A DNA stretch of 64,000 nt from Pyruvatibacter mobilis (GCF_012848855.1 NZ_CP051630.1:2397501-2461500); one strand, 5' to 3'. Shown: positions 16,421-25,744, counted from the stretch's first letter. A program made the numbers and translations. Notes: generated from the letters alone by a model not told the origin.

Positions 16421-17578
16421 CTAGAGCGTGCGCGCGATGAGCAGCTTCTGCACCTCGTTGGTGCCGCCATAGATCTTCTGCACACGGCTGTCCCGATACA
16501 GCCGTGCAATCGGGTATTCGTTCATGTAGCCATAGCCGCCGAAGAGCTGGAGGCACTCGTCCACCACTTCGCACTGGGCATCGGAGACCCAGTATTTGGC
16601 CATGGAAGCCGTTGACGCATCGAGCTTGCCCTCGAGCAGAAGGCCCGTGCAGTAATCGCAGAACACCTTGGCGATGGTCGCCTTGGTCTTGCACTCGGCG
16701 AGCTTGAACTGGGTGTTCTGGAAATCGAGGATCGACCGGCCGAAGGCCTTGCGCTCCTTCACATAGGCGATGGTTTCGTCCAGCGCGGATTCCATGGCGG
16801 CAACGCCCTGGAGGCCGATCTGCAGGCGCTCGGAGGGGAGCTGCTGCATCAGCTGGATGAAGCCCTGGCCTTCATCCGTACCCAGAAGGTTGGAGGTGGG
16901 CACGCGGACATTGTCGAAGAACAGCTCGGAGGTGTCCTGGGACTTCTGGCCGATCTTGTCGAGGTTGCGGCCGCGCTTGAAGCCTTCCACCTCGTCGGTT
17001 TCGACGATGATGAGCGAGATGCCCTTGGCGCCCTCGTCCGGGTTGGTCTTGGCAACCACGATGATGAGGTTTGCCGTCTGGCCGTTGGTGATGAAGGTCT
17101 TGGAACCGTTGATGACGTATTCGTTGCCGTCCTGCTTGGCGGTTGTCTTCACCGCCTGAAGGTCGGAGCCGGTGCCCGGCTCGGTCATCGCGATGGCGCC
17201 GACGAGTTCGCCGGTGGCCATCTTCGGCAGCCAGCGCTGCTTCTGTTCCTCGGTGCCGTACTCGTTGATGTAGGGAGCGATGATGGCGTTGTGCAGCGAG
17301 GCACCGAAGCCGCCGATGCCCTGCTTGCCCATCTGGTGGATGATCACCGCCTCATGGGCAAAGGTGCCGCCGCCGCCGCCATATTGCTCCGGCATGGAGG
17401 CGCACAGGATGCCGGCCTCACCGGCCTTGGTCCAGGCGTCGCGATCGACGATTTCCTGCTTTTCCCACTTGTCCACGTGGGGCTTCAGTTCCTTTTCAAA
17501 GAACTTGCCCACGGCGTCGGAAAAGATCTGGAGATCTTCGGTCATCCAGTCCGGGGTTTCGACCTGTAGTGCCGACAT
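16421..17578 (-). CDS. Acyl-CoA dehydrogenase, LCAD/IVD-like active site
   Basis: A 385-aa flavoprotein that introduces the 2,3-double bond of acyl-CoA and passes electrons to ETF. The FAD/substrate signature AIAMTEPGTGSDLQ and the C-terminal KIYGGTNEVQK are plain. The usual catalytic Glu of medium-chain enzymes (YEGT) is Gly here. Glu263 in GVAAMESALDE occupies the alternative helix position used by long-chain and isovaleryl-CoA dehydrogenases. Third gene of the leftward operon, 43 bp after the larger dehydrogenase. Confidence 0.93.
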   Translation of the reverse strand: MSALQVETPDWMTEDLQIFSDAVGKFFEKELKPHVDKWEKQEIVDRDAWTKAGEAGILCASMPEQYGGGGGTFAHEAVIIHQMGKQGIGGFGASLHNAIIAPYINEYGTEEQKQRWLPKMATGELVGAIAMTEPGTGSDLQAVKTTAKQDGNEYVINGSKTFITNGQTANLIIVVAKTNPDEGAKGISLIIVETDEVEGFKRGRNLDKIGQKSQDTSELFFDNVRVPTSNLLGTDEGQGFIQLMQQLPSERLQIGLQGVAAMESALDETIAYVKERKAFGRSILDFQNTQFKLAECKTKATIAKVFCDYCTGLLLEGKLDASTASMAKYWVSDAQCEVVDECLQLFGGYGYMNEYPIARLYRDSRVQKIYGGTNEVQKLLIARTL

Positions 17579-17621
17579 CTTGATTGCGTCTCCCTGTCGT
17601 CTTGTCTGTATAGGATGCGTG

Positions 17622-19412
17622 TCAGAAGGCGTCTGCCGTCAGGGCCATCACATCATCGGCACCGGCCTTGATGGCGGCGAGATGGGTTGCGGCCTGGGGC
17701 AGCATGCGGTTCACGAAATAGCGGGCGGTCACGAGCTTGGTCTCGTAGAAGGCGTCGCCCGCCGCGTCGCCTGCGAGGCGCTGATGGGCGATCTTCGCCA
17801 TCTGGCCCCACATCAGGCCAATGGCCGTGAGGGCGAAGAGGTGCAGGTAATCAGCCGCACCCGCGCCTGCGTGATCCGGGTTCTTGAGGGCGTTTTCCAT
17901 GAACCACATGGTCGCTTCCTCGAGCTGCTTCCGGGCCACGCCGAGGGGTGCGATGATCTCGGCCAGCGTCTCGTCGTCCTTGTTGGCGGCGATGAAGTCG
18001 TCCACCTCCTTGAAGAAGGTGAAGACCGCGCGGCCGCCATTGGCGGCAAGCTTGCGGCCCACAAGGTCCAGCGCCTGGATGCCGTTGGTGCCCTCATAGA
18101 TCATGGCAATGCGCGCATCGCGCACAAACTGTTCAGCGCCCCATTCCCGGGTGTAGCCGGAGCCGCCATAGACCTGCTGGCTTTCCACCGCATTGGCAAA
18201 GCCCTTGTCGGTGCAATAACCCTTGAGGATGGGCGTCATCAGGCCCATGAGATCATCCGCCTTCTGACGGGTTTCCTCATCCTCGGCCTTTTCGGCGAGG
18301 TCGCCCCACAGGGCGGTCCACACCAGCAGCGCACGGGCGCCTTCGTTGAAGGTGCGCACATTGAGCAGCATGCGGCGCACATCCGGGTGCACGATGATCG
18401 GGTCGGCCGGGCCGTCCTCGTTTTTCGGCCCGGTAAGCGCGCGCCCCTGGATGCGCTCAAGCGCGAAGTCGCGGGCGTTCTGGTAGGCGACTTCCGACTG
18501 GGAGATGCCCTGCAGGCCGACGCCGAGGCGCGCTTCGTTCATCATGGTGAACATGGCGCGCAGGCCCTTGTTCTCCTCACCGACCAGCCAGCCCTTGGCG
18601 CCGTCATAGTTCATCACGCAGGTGGCGTTGCCGTGGATGCCCATCTTCTCTTCGAGGCCGCCGCACTGAAGCGTGTTGCGCTCGCCCAGTGAGCCGTCGT
18701 CGTTGACGAGGAACTTGGGCACGATGAACAGCGAGATGCCGCCGACACCTTCCGGTGCGCCCTCGATGCGGGCGAGCACCAGGTGGATGATGTTGTCGGA
18801 CATCGAATGCTCACCGGCGGAGATCCAGATCTTCTGGCCGGAGATCGCGTAGCTGCCGTCGCCATCGGGCACGGCCTTGGAGCGCAGCAGGCCCAGATCG
18901 GTGCCGCAATGGGGTTCGGTCAGGTTCATGGTGCCGGTCCACTCGCCGGAGACGAGCTTGGGCAGATACATGTCCTTCTGCTCGTCGGAGCCGTGGTGGA
19001 TCAGCGCGGAATAGGCGCCATGGCTCAGGCCCGGATACATGCCGAAGGCCATGTTGGCGGAGGACACCATCTCGTTGAACAGCACGCCCACCGTGTTGGG
19101 CAGGCCCTGGCCGCCATAATCCGGGTCGCACACCAGCGCCGGCCAGCCGCCGTCCACCAGCTGCTTGTAGGCATCGGCAAACCCGTCGGGCGTGGTGACT
19201 TCGCCGTCCTTCAGGGTGCAGCCCTGCTCGTCGCCCACCTTGTTGAGGGGCTGGAGGACTTCTTCGGTGAATTTCGCCGCCTGCTCCATGATCTGGTCGA
19301 GCAGATCAGGCGTCGCCTCGGCGAAACCGGGAAGGTTGGAAAAGCGGGACAGGTCCAGCAGCTCATGCAGCAGGAAACCATATTCACGCGTGGGGGCCTT
19401 GTATGTGGGCAT
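17622..19412 (-). CDS. Acyl-CoA dehydrogenase with C-terminal extension
   Basis: A 596-aa acyl-CoA dehydrogenase of the larger group that carries an extra C-terminal helical domain (about residues 470-596). Core motifs are NLTEPHCGTDLGLL, ISAGEH and the active-site IYEGTNGIQALDLVGRK with catalytic Glu440. The start at ATG 19412 is preceded by a short leader; the open frame above it is repeat-like DNA. It is the first enzyme gene after the MerR regulator, and the two dehydrogenases of the operon use different positions for the catalytic base, so they probably cover different chain lengths. Confidence 0.93.
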   Translation of the reverse strand: MPTYKAPTREYGFLLHELLDLSRFSNLPGFAEATPDLLDQIMEQAAKFTEEVLQPLNKVGDEQGCTLKDGEVTTPDGFADAYKQLVDGGWPALVCDPDYGGQGLPNTVGVLFNEMVSSANMAFGMYPGLSHGAYSALIHHGSDEQKDMYLPKLVSGEWTGTMNLTEPHCGTDLGLLRSKAVPDGDGSYAISGQKIWISAGEHSMSDNIIHLVLARIEGAPEGVGGISLFIVPKFLVNDDGSLGERNTLQCGGLEEKMGIHGNATCVMNYDGAKGWLVGEENKGLRAMFTMMNEARLGVGLQGISQSEVAYQNARDFALERIQGRALTGPKNEDGPADPIIVHPDVRRMLLNVRTFNEGARALLVWTALWGDLAEKAEDEETRQKADDLMGLMTPILKGYCTDKGFANAVESQQVYGGSGYTREWGAEQFVRDARIAMIYEGTNGIQALDLVGRKLAANGGRAVFTFFKEVDDFIAANKDDETLAEIIAPLGVARKQLEEATMWFMENALKNPDHAGAGAADYLHLFALTAIGLMWGQMAKIAHQRLAGDAAGDAFYETKLVTARYFVNRMLPQAATHLAAIKAGADDVMALTADAF

Positions 19413-19464
19413 GGGGATCTTGCTCCTGATTGCGCGGGTATGCCGGGGGTGGATGTGGGGCCGG

Positions 19465-19485
19465 CCCTCTCCTTGCGGGAGAGGG
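19465..19485. repeat. Small hairpin between MerR and acyl-CoA dehydrogenase genes
   Basis: CCCTCTCC-TTGC-GGGAGAGG lies in the 142-bp gap between the regulator and the first enzyme gene. It matches the arm of module A. It may lower read-through or stabilise the RNA for the downstream genes. Confidence 0.5.
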
Positions 19486-19554
19486 GCCCGCTGCAATCTG
19501 AAATAAGTTGATCACTGGGATGCGACAGCCGCATCCCGCCAATCTCCCTGAAAC

Positions 19555-20091
19555 TTACGCCTGAGGCTGCTCGGCGCTTGTGATTTTTGGGCTCTTTGCG
19601 GCCTTTGCGCACTCACCTGCGCCCTTGCGCTTGGTAAGCTCGCCGTCGACAAACTCAAGGCCGGTCCGAAGGAGCTTGATGGATTCATCAATGTCCTTGC
19701 GCTGGGATTCGAGCTTGGCAATCTGCTCTTCATATTTGCCGCGCGCATGCACCAGCTGCTTGGTGAGGCCGTCGCGCAGGTCATACATGTCGATGATCTC
19801 GCGGATTTCCGACAGCGAGAAGCCGACGCGCTTGCCGCGCTGGATCAGCAGCAGGCGGGCGCGGTCGCGGGCGGAATAGATGCGCGTCTGGCCGTCACGG
19901 GCCGGGTGCAGCAGATCCTTGTCCTCGTAGAAGCGGATCGCGCGGGTGGTGACGTCGAATTCCTCGGCCAGCTGGGTGATCGAGAAGGTGGGGCCGTCGG
20001 CGTCATGGCCGGGCTCGCCCGGGCGGGCGGCGTGGGCCGGCAGGGCCGCATTGGCGGCTGAACTGTCCTTGTGGGCGGTCTGGGTATCCAT
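19555..20091 (-). CDS. MerR-family transcriptional regulator of the beta-oxidation operon
   Basis: A 178-aa regulator. After a disordered Ala-rich leader of about 35 residues comes the winged helix-turn-helix (FSITQLAEEFDVTTRAIRFY), then the second wing region and a dimerisation coiled coil to about residue 150. No Cys cluster of the metal or redox MerR sensors is visible in the C-terminus, which fits the LiuR-like branch that controls acyl-CoA and branched-chain catabolism. It heads the operon whose next four genes are beta-oxidation enzymes. A 16-bp palindrome and a promoter lie at 20263-20291, so autoregulation is likely. Confidence 0.88.
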   Translation of the reverse strand: MDTQTAHKDSSAANAALPAHAARPGEPGHDADGPTFSITQLAEEFDVTTRAIRFYEDKDLLHPARDGQTRIYSARDRARLLLIQRGKRVGFSLSEIREIIDMYDLRDGLTKQLVHARGKYEEQIAKLESQRKDIDESIKLLRTGLEFVDGELTKRKGAGECAKAAKSPKITSAEQPQA

Positions 20092-20228
20092 GGTGCTCTA
20101 CCTTTCTTCCTGGTCCGTCCGTTGTGAACGGGGCCGTTTCATCAAAGCGGGCCGCGCGGCGCTTGCCGCTGCGGGTGCCGCCCCTCCCTGAATGGCCGGT
20201 TAGAGGGGTGCCAGGCCGGTTGATCGCA

Positions 20229-20253
20229 AAAACTGAACACAGTGTCCAGTTTT
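20229..20253. promoter_or_regulatory. 25-bp palindrome near the transcription start of the MerR operon
   Basis: The left arm AAAACTGAACAC and the right arm GTGTCCAGTTTT pair at 11 of 12 positions around a single central A. It lies 10 bp inside the predicted -10 box of the leftward promoter, a position for repression by a second, probably TetR-type, regulator. The protein that binds it is not identifiable here. Confidence 0.5.
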
Positions 20254-20262
20254 CACACAAGA

Positions 20263-20291
20263 ACTCTAGGTTCCGTTGACGTAAACGTCAA
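20263..20291 (-). promoter_or_regulatory. Promoter and MerR operator of the beta-oxidation operon
   Basis: On the minus strand TTGACG (20291-20286), a 17-bp spacer and TAGAGT (20268-20263) fit a sigma70 promoter. The perfect 16-bp dyad TTGACGTAAACGTCAA (20276-20291) covers the -35 box and part of the spacer. It resembles the LiuR-type MerR binding motif as I recall it. The surrounding 312-bp gap (20092-20403) also serves the divergent CAP-domain gene. Confidence 0.65.
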
Positions 20292-20403
20292 CACTGAGTT
20301 CTTTTTCAGAACCTGTCAATTCATCATGCGGCGCAGCCCGCCTTCCGCCGCCCGGCCGGCTGGGCCATAGTGCGCCGGAGCGGGGACCTCAGGGGCGGAC
20401 CAG

Positions 20404-21165
20404 ATGGCCGGAAAGCATAATAAATTCAACGACCTGACCGGCACCTGCCGTGGCCTGTCCGCCGCGGCGCTGGGCCTTGCCCTGCTGCTCGGCTCAACCC
20501 TCGCGCTGCCTGCCGCCGCCCGCGACGACGACCGGTCACGGGGGAGTGATGAAAAAAAATTAACCGCCGAGGCCACCGAAAGCGCGTCCGGCGACTCAGA
20601 TATCTCGTCCGTGCTGGACAGCGAGACCGAGGCCATGCGCGCCCTGCGCCTGGCGCTCTACAAACAGGTCAACAAGGCCCGCGGCGGGGTCGGCGCGCGC
20701 CGGGTGGAGCGGGATGCGGGCTTTGAGGCCATCGCCATCGAGCATGCCCGCGACATGGTAGAACGCCGCTACATGGCTCACCGGTCACCGGAAGGGGACG
20801 GCCCGCGCGAGCGGGTAATGGCCAAGTTCCCGGACTTCATCGGCATTGCGGGCGAGAACATTGCCATGCGGACGATCCGCCCCCGCGAGGATGCCGACGA
20901 CACGGCGCTGGCAGCCGTCGAGGCCTGGATCGACAGCGCGCCGCACCGGCGCAACCTGTTCGACCAGCGCCACGGCCATGTGGGGCTGGGAGCGGCTGAG
21001 AATGGCCGGGCGGTCTATATCGTGATGCTGCTGGCCAGTGAGCCGTCGCTGCGGCCCCTACCGGAGCCGGAGCCGGAGCCCGATACAGAGGCCGGGCCGG
21101 GGCCTGAAACGGACGGTTCCGCCGACGCAGATCCGGATGCGGACGGTCTGTCCCCACGCCCCTGA
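20404..21165 (+). CDS. Secreted CAP (SCP/PR1-like) domain protein
   Basis: A 253-aa exported protein. The signal peptide runs to about residue 40 (hydrophobic AALGLALLLGSTLALPAAA), followed by a charged linker. The CAP domain spans about 80-215, with HARDMVERRYMAHRSPEGDG, GIAGENIAM and AVEAWIDSAPHRRNLFD, the residues that form the family cavity. The C-terminal tail is Pro/Glu/Asp-rich (PEPEPEPD repeats), like a disordered wall or surface linker. CAP proteins in bacteria are poorly understood; some bind lipids or sterols. Divergent from the MerR operon. Confidence 0.85.
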   Translation: MAGKHNKFNDLTGTCRGLSAAALGLALLLGSTLALPAAARDDDRSRGSDEKKLTAEATESASGDSDISSVLDSETEAMRALRLALYKQVNKARGGVGARRVERDAGFEAIAIEHARDMVERRYMAHRSPEGDGPRERVMAKFPDFIGIAGENIAMRTIRPREDADDTALAAVEAWIDSAPHRRNLFDQRHGHVGLGAAENGRAVYIVMLLASEPSLRPLPEPEPEPDTEAGPGPETDGSADADPDADGLSPRP

Positions 21166-21238
21166 GCCGCCGCACCGCGCCGAACCCCGCCAAAATCCGC
21201 AGAAAACAGCGGAAATGATCCACAGGGGCGGGCCCGCG

Positions 21239-21255
21239 TTAACCGCTTCTTTACC
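21239..21255. promoter_or_regulatory. CtrA-like box upstream of the podJ-like gene
   Basis: TTAA-CCGCTTC-TTTA (21239-21253) followed by CC is one mismatch from the CtrA consensus TTAA-N7-TTAA. Another isolated TTAACC occurs at 21313. Control of a polarity gene by the cell-cycle regulator would make sense, but the box is short and the assignment is tentative. Confidence 0.35.
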
Positions 21256-21421
21256 CCCTCTTAACTAGCCTTAACGAATTCACCGGCCGGGGGGCCCGTG
21301 TGCGCCCCGCCATTAACCTTGAATCGCGCGTGTTTGGCCCAGATTTTGGGGCTGGCGCGCAGCTTTACACAAGACTCACCCATGGATACGTTCCGAATCA
21401 AAGAGGGCGGATGCGATTCGG

Positions 21422-24400
21422 ATGAGACCTGGGGTTCCCTGGAGCGTAAAAGGCATAGAGCCGGAAGCTCGCGAAGCGGCCAAGAGTGCAGCGCGTCGCG
21501 AGGGGAAAACCCTTGGGCAATGGCTCAACGAAAAGATCATCGACGCGTCGGACGCGGATATGCCGGACATGCCCGGCGCACCCGCCTCCACACCGCCTGC
21601 GTCGCCGACAGGGACCCCCATGCCCCAGCAGGCGCTACAGATCGACTTCAGCCCCGTGACTGACGCGCTGCGAGACCTCGTCCATCGTCTGGAACGGTCC
21701 GAACGGCGCAGCGAGACGGCCCTGTCCGGTCTTGACGACGCGCTGGCGGACATGTCCGCGCGGCTGGACCAGACCGAGCGCCTGAGCCGCGACGGCGGCA
21801 TGGGCGGTAACTCCGGCCTTGAAACCACCCTGTCCGAATTGCGCGAGCGGCTGGAAAAGTCCGAGCGCGGGCTTGAGAAGGCCGAGATGCTCAACACCGA
21901 TGCCATGCGCACGGTGGAGCGCGGCCTGCGCGCCATCTCCAACCGGCTGGAGGAAACCGAGCGCCGGGCCGAGGAAGCCGCCACGCGGGCGCGCTCCGTC
22001 GATACCCAGACGCCGGAAGTCGTGCGCAGCCTGCAATCTTCCCTGTCCGACCTGTCCCGCCGCCTCGACAAGACCGAAACCGCCGTTGATGCGGCGCGCG
22101 AGCAGGCCATGCAGGCCGCATCTGCCGCCACGGCGCGGTCGACCAGCAATGACGACGCCGTCTCAGCGCTCGAGCGTGCCATCGGCAATGTGGTGGACCA
22201 CATCGAAGCCTCGGATACGCGCACCGCAAAGGCGCTGTCGGGCCTGCGCGGTGATCTTGAGAAGCTCGAGAAGGCCGCTGCCGACACCAAGCCCGGCGTC
22301 AGCGTGGAGGCGATCCAGTCTCTTGAAGGCACCATCGCCGCCCTGCAGCAGAACCTTGCCGAGGTCACCGGCCGCATCGGCCAGGTGGAGACAAATGCCC
22401 AGCGCGACGTGGACCAGATCGCCCGCGCCATCGACGACATGGGCGGTCGTCTGGACGGTATCCGCGAAGGCGCCATTGCCGCTGCCGCCGAGGCGGCGCG
22501 CAAGGAGACCAGCCCCACCGCCCAGCTCGTTGCCCAGCTTGAAGAGCGGGTGGAAGCCACGCGCCAGCAGGCAGCGGATGCCAGCGAGAAGATCGAGGCC
22601 ACCAACAGCCGCATCGCCCAGGCCGAGCAGCACAGCGCCGACGCCATCCAGACCATCGAGACCAGCGTCAGCGACATCGCCGGCCAGATGCGCCAGATCG
22701 CCGACCTCACCAATGGCGGCAAGAGCGTGTTTGCCGAGCCGCTGGCCGCGCTCGAAGCCGCCATCGCCGATATGGGCGAGCGGCTGCAGACGACCGACCA
22801 GCGTTCCGCCCAGGCCCTGGCCAAGGTGGAAGAGGTGTCCGACGAGCTGCTGCGCAAGATCGACAGCAACCAGGCGTCGGACGACATCCGCGAGATCAAG
22901 GCCAGCGTCGAAAATGTGGATGCGCGGCTGAATCTGATCGAGGCCAGCGCCAAGACCGACACGTCAGCGCCCGCCGCGCCGGAAATGGGGTTCATGGCCA
23001 GCGCCCCGCAGGCCGATACCGCCGTCGCGCCGCCGCCGCCGCCCCAGGGCGACTGGACCGGCACCCGCGAGGACGGCCCCTTCACCTCCGGCTTCGGCCC
23101 GATGCCGGAAGCAGGCACCATGGGCGCCCCGCCCTTCGACGGCGCCCAGGGTGCGGGCGAACCGCCCTTCCCGGATTTCGGTCCCCAGCAGCCGGACGCC
23201 CAGGCAGCCCAGCCGGACGCCGGCGGCCGCAACAGCTTTCTTGAAAGCGCCCGTCAGGCAGCCCGCGCTGCTGCCGGCGCGCCGGGCAGCGAAAGCGCCC
23301 GCTCTCCCTTTGCGGATCCCGCCGCTGCCTATGACGACACCCAGTCCTCCTCCAGCCGCAAGCCGCTGGCGCTGATCGCTGCGGCCCTTGCCGTGGTGGC
23401 GGTGGCGGGCCTTGTGGTCACGCTGATGGGCGGCGGCCAGAAAGATGTCGCCGGGCCGCCGGACGATGTGGCCATCCCGTCAGACGTGCTGGCGGAGATC
23501 GACGGCGATGCCACCGACATCACACCCGCCGCCACTGGCAGCGAGCCGATGATCGTCGAAGGCACGGTGACGGACCTCACGGCGTCTCCGGACGGAGCCT
23601 CCCCCGCTGACAATGCCGGCGGCACCGATGGGGCGGATGCAGCCGCACCGGACACGACGGATGTGGCCGAGGCCGCGCCCGCGCCAACACCTGCGCCGGA
23701 ACGCGCCCCGGCGCGCGAGCTGCCGGATGTGGTGACCGACGCGCAGGCGTCCGCGCCCGCCGATGTGCCGCGCTCCGCCGAGCAGGCCGTCGCTGGTGAA
23801 GCGATCAACGGGCCCAAGGCAATTACTCCGCGCAAGAACGTGGATGTGGCGTCGCTGGAGCCGGGGGCAACGTCTCCCGCCCGCCAGACCCTGCGCGAAG
23901 CGGCCACCAATGGCGATGCGGCCGCGCAATATGAAATCGGCCAGCGCTATGCGACCGGCTCCAGCGGCCTGCCGCAGGATGACGATCAGGCAGCCTACTG
24001 GATCACCCGCGCCGCCGAGCAGGGCCTTGCCCCGGCGCAGTACCGCCTCGGCACCATGTTCGAAAAGGGCGTGGGCGTGCCGGAGAACCCGACCAAGGCC
24101 CGTAGCTGGTATGAGCGTGCAGCCGGTCAGGGCAACGTCAAGGCCATGCACAATCTGGCCGTGATGCTGGCGGAAGGGGCCGGGGGCCCGCAGGATTTCG
24201 CTGCTGCCGCGCGCAGCTTCACCGCCGCCGCCGACCGTGGCCTTGCGGATTCCCAGTACAACCTCGCCATCCTGCATGAGCGCGGCCTGGGCGTGGAGCG
24301 CAATCTGGCGGAAGCCTACAAGTGGTTCTCGGTCGCCGCCGCCAATGGCGACGCCGATGCGGGCGCGCGGGCTGAAGCGCTGAAGAACTCGGTTGATGCG

Positions 24401-24685
24401 GCGAAGCTGGTGGATGCGGAGCTTGCCGCGCGCACCTTCGCCCCCAAGGCCTCCGACCCTGCCGCCAACGAAGTGGCCTGGGCGCCGAAGCTCACCACGG
24501 CTGCCATGGTGCGCGAGGCCCAGCGGCTTCTGGGCGCGCTTGGCTATGACGCGGGCCCGGCAGACGGCCAGCCCGGCTCCCGCACGCTGGATGCCGTGCG
24601 CCAGTTCGAGCGCGACAAGGGCATGGCCGTCACCGGCCGGATCGATGCCCGCCTGCTGGACGCGCTTGAGCGCGCCGCCATCTGA
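21422..24685 (+). CDS. podJ: PodJ-like polarity protein with Sel1 repeats and peptidoglycan-binding domain
   Basis: A 1087-aa polar organising protein. The N-terminus PGVPWSVKGIEPEAREAAK is the diagnostic opening of the PodJ family. A long coiled coil occupies about residues 70-520, a Pro/Ala linker extends to about 640, and one transmembrane helix lies at about 648-668 (LALIAAALAVVAVAGLVV). An acidic periplasmic linker, four Sel1/TPR-like repeats (about 820-985, for example AQYRLGTMFEKGVGV) and a PG_binding_1 domain (about 1020-1087) follow. In Caulobacter PodJ sets the new pole; that role here is by homology. The CtrA-like box upstream is consistent with cell-cycle control. Confidence 0.85.
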   Translation: MRPGVPWSVKGIEPEAREAAKSAARREGKTLGQWLNEKIIDASDADMPDMPGAPASTPPASPTGTPMPQQALQIDFSPVTDALRDLVHRLERSERRSETALSGLDDALADMSARLDQTERLSRDGGMGGNSGLETTLSELRERLEKSERGLEKAEMLNTDAMRTVERGLRAISNRLEETERRAEEAATRARSVDTQTPEVVRSLQSSLSDLSRRLDKTETAVDAAREQAMQAASAATARSTSNDDAVSALERAIGNVVDHIEASDTRTAKALSGLRGDLEKLEKAAADTKPGVSVEAIQSLEGTIAALQQNLAEVTGRIGQVETNAQRDVDQIARAIDDMGGRLDGIREGAIAAAAEAARKETSPTAQLVAQLEERVEATRQQAADASEKIEATNSRIAQAEQHSADAIQTIETSVSDIAGQMRQIADLTNGGKSVFAEPLAALEAAIADMGERLQTTDQRSAQALAKVEEVSDELLRKIDSNQASDDIREIKASVENVDARLNLIEASAKTDTSAPAAPEMGFMASAPQADTAVAPPPPPQGDWTGTREDGPFTSGFGPMPEAGTMGAPPFDGAQGAGEPPFPDFGPQQPDAQAAQPDAGGRNSFLESARQAARAAAGAPGSESARSPFADPAAAYDDTQSSSSRKPLALIAAALAVVAVAGLVVTLMGGGQKDVAGPPDDVAIPSDVLAEIDGDATDITPAATGSEPMIVEGTVTDLTASPDGASPADNAGGTDGADAAAPDTTDVAEAAPAPTPAPERAPARELPDVVTDAQASAPADVPRSAEQAVAGEAINGPKAITPRKNVDVASLEPGATSPARQTLREAATNGDAAAQYEIGQRYATGSSGLPQDDDQAAYWITRAAEQGLAPAQYRLGTMFEKGVGVPENPTKARSWYERAAGQGNVKAMHNLAVMLAEGAGGPQDFAAAARSFTAAADRGLADSQYNLAILHERGLGVERNLAEAYKWFSVAAANGDADAGARAEALKNSVDAAKLVDAELAARTFAPKASDPAANEVAWAPKLTTAAMVREAQRLLGALGYDAGPADGQPGSRTLDAVRQFERDKGMAVTGRIDARLLDALERAAI

Positions 24686-24820
24686 TCCCCTTCCCGCCCG
24701 GATCCTGGCCGCGCGACGGGTTTCCGTGGCAGCGGCGTTTCTTGTGTGATAGCAAGGAAGCACTTCAGCGCTGCCCGCCACGAAGGCAGACACATACTCA
24801 AGTAACGGTCGATAATCAGG

Positions 24821-25744
24821 GTGCAGATTTACCTCCCCATTGCTGAGCTTTCGGTCAACGCGTTCGTGTTGCTCGGGCTCGGGGGTGCGGTGGGGTTCCT
24901 GTCCGGCATGTTCGGTGTCGGCGGCGGCTTCCTGATGACCCCGCTCCTCATCTTCACCGGCATTCCGCCCGCCGTCGCGGTGGGCACTGAAGCCGTGCAG
25001 ATCGTCGCCACCTCCATGTCCGGCGTTTTGGCGCACTGGCGGCGCAAGGCGGTGGACTTCAAGATGGCCGGCGTGCTGCTGGCAGGCGGTGCGGTCGGGT
25101 CCGTCACCGGTGTCCTCATCTTCTCCGCCCTGCGCAATGAAGGGCAGATCGACCTCTTCATCTCGCTGGCCTATGTGGTGTTTCTCGGCGTCATCGGCGC
25201 CTTGATGATGAATGAGAGCCTGCGTGCCATCCGCGCCCAGCGGCAGGGCCGCTCGGTGGCGGTGCGCAAGCCCGGCACCCATGGCTGGATCCACGGCCTG
25301 CCGCTCAAGGTCCGGTTCCGCCGGTCGCGGCTCTACATCTCCGCCGTGCCGCCGCTGCTGATCGGCCTGCTGGTCGGCATCCTCTCGGCGATCATGGGCG
25401 TGGGCGGCGGCTTCATCATGGTGCCGGCCATGATCTACCTGCTCCGTATGCCGACAAATGTGGTGGTGGGCACCTCGCTGTTCCAGATCATGTTCGTGAC
25501 GGCCCTTGCCTCCATCATGCATGCGACCCTGAACCAGACCGTGGACATCGTGCTGGCGATGCTGCTGCTGGTGGGCGGCGTGTTGGGCGCACAGATCGGT
25601 GTGCGGGTCGGGCACAAGCTGCGCGGCGAACAGCTGCGCGCGCTGCTGGCCGCGATGGTTCTGCTGGTCTGCCTGCGGCTTGCGTGGGACCTGGTGGCAA
25701 CGCCGGAAGACCTCTTCACGGTGATGATCGGGGGTGGCGCATGA
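24821..25744 (+). CDS. TauE/SafE family sulfite/anion exporter
   Basis: A 307-aa integral membrane protein with about eight hydrophobic helices in two halves. Each half opens with the family repeat GFLSGMFGVGGGFLMTPLL (about residues 26-44) and GILSAIMGVGGGFIMVPAM (about 187-205). It starts at GTG 24821. Its stop overlaps the ATG of the next gene (ATGA), so the pair is translationally coupled. The family moves sulfite, sulfonates or other anions across the inner membrane; the substrate here is unknown, but association with a TIGR02186 protein is a recurrent arrangement in alphaproteobacteria. Confidence 0.9.
   Translation: MQIYLPIAELSVNAFVLLGLGGAVGFLSGMFGVGGGFLMTPLLIFTGIPPAVAVGTEAVQIVATSMSGVLAHWRRKAVDFKMAGVLLAGGAVGSVTGVLIFSALRNEGQIDLFISLAYVVFLGVIGALMMNESLRAIRAQRQGRSVAVRKPGTHGWIHGLPLKVRFRRSRLYISAVPPLLIGLLVGILSAIMGVGGGFIMVPAMIYLLRMPTNVVVGTSLFQIMFVTALASIMHATLNQTVDIVLAMLLLVGGVLGAQIGVRVGHKLRGEQLRALLAAMVLLVCLRLAWDLVATPEDLFTVMIGGGA

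Noticed and set aside
23480-25615. 711-aa open frame opposite podJ and tauE
   Set aside because: It spans two plus-strand genes and is low-complexity His/Arg/Gln-rich; an artefact of codon bias.
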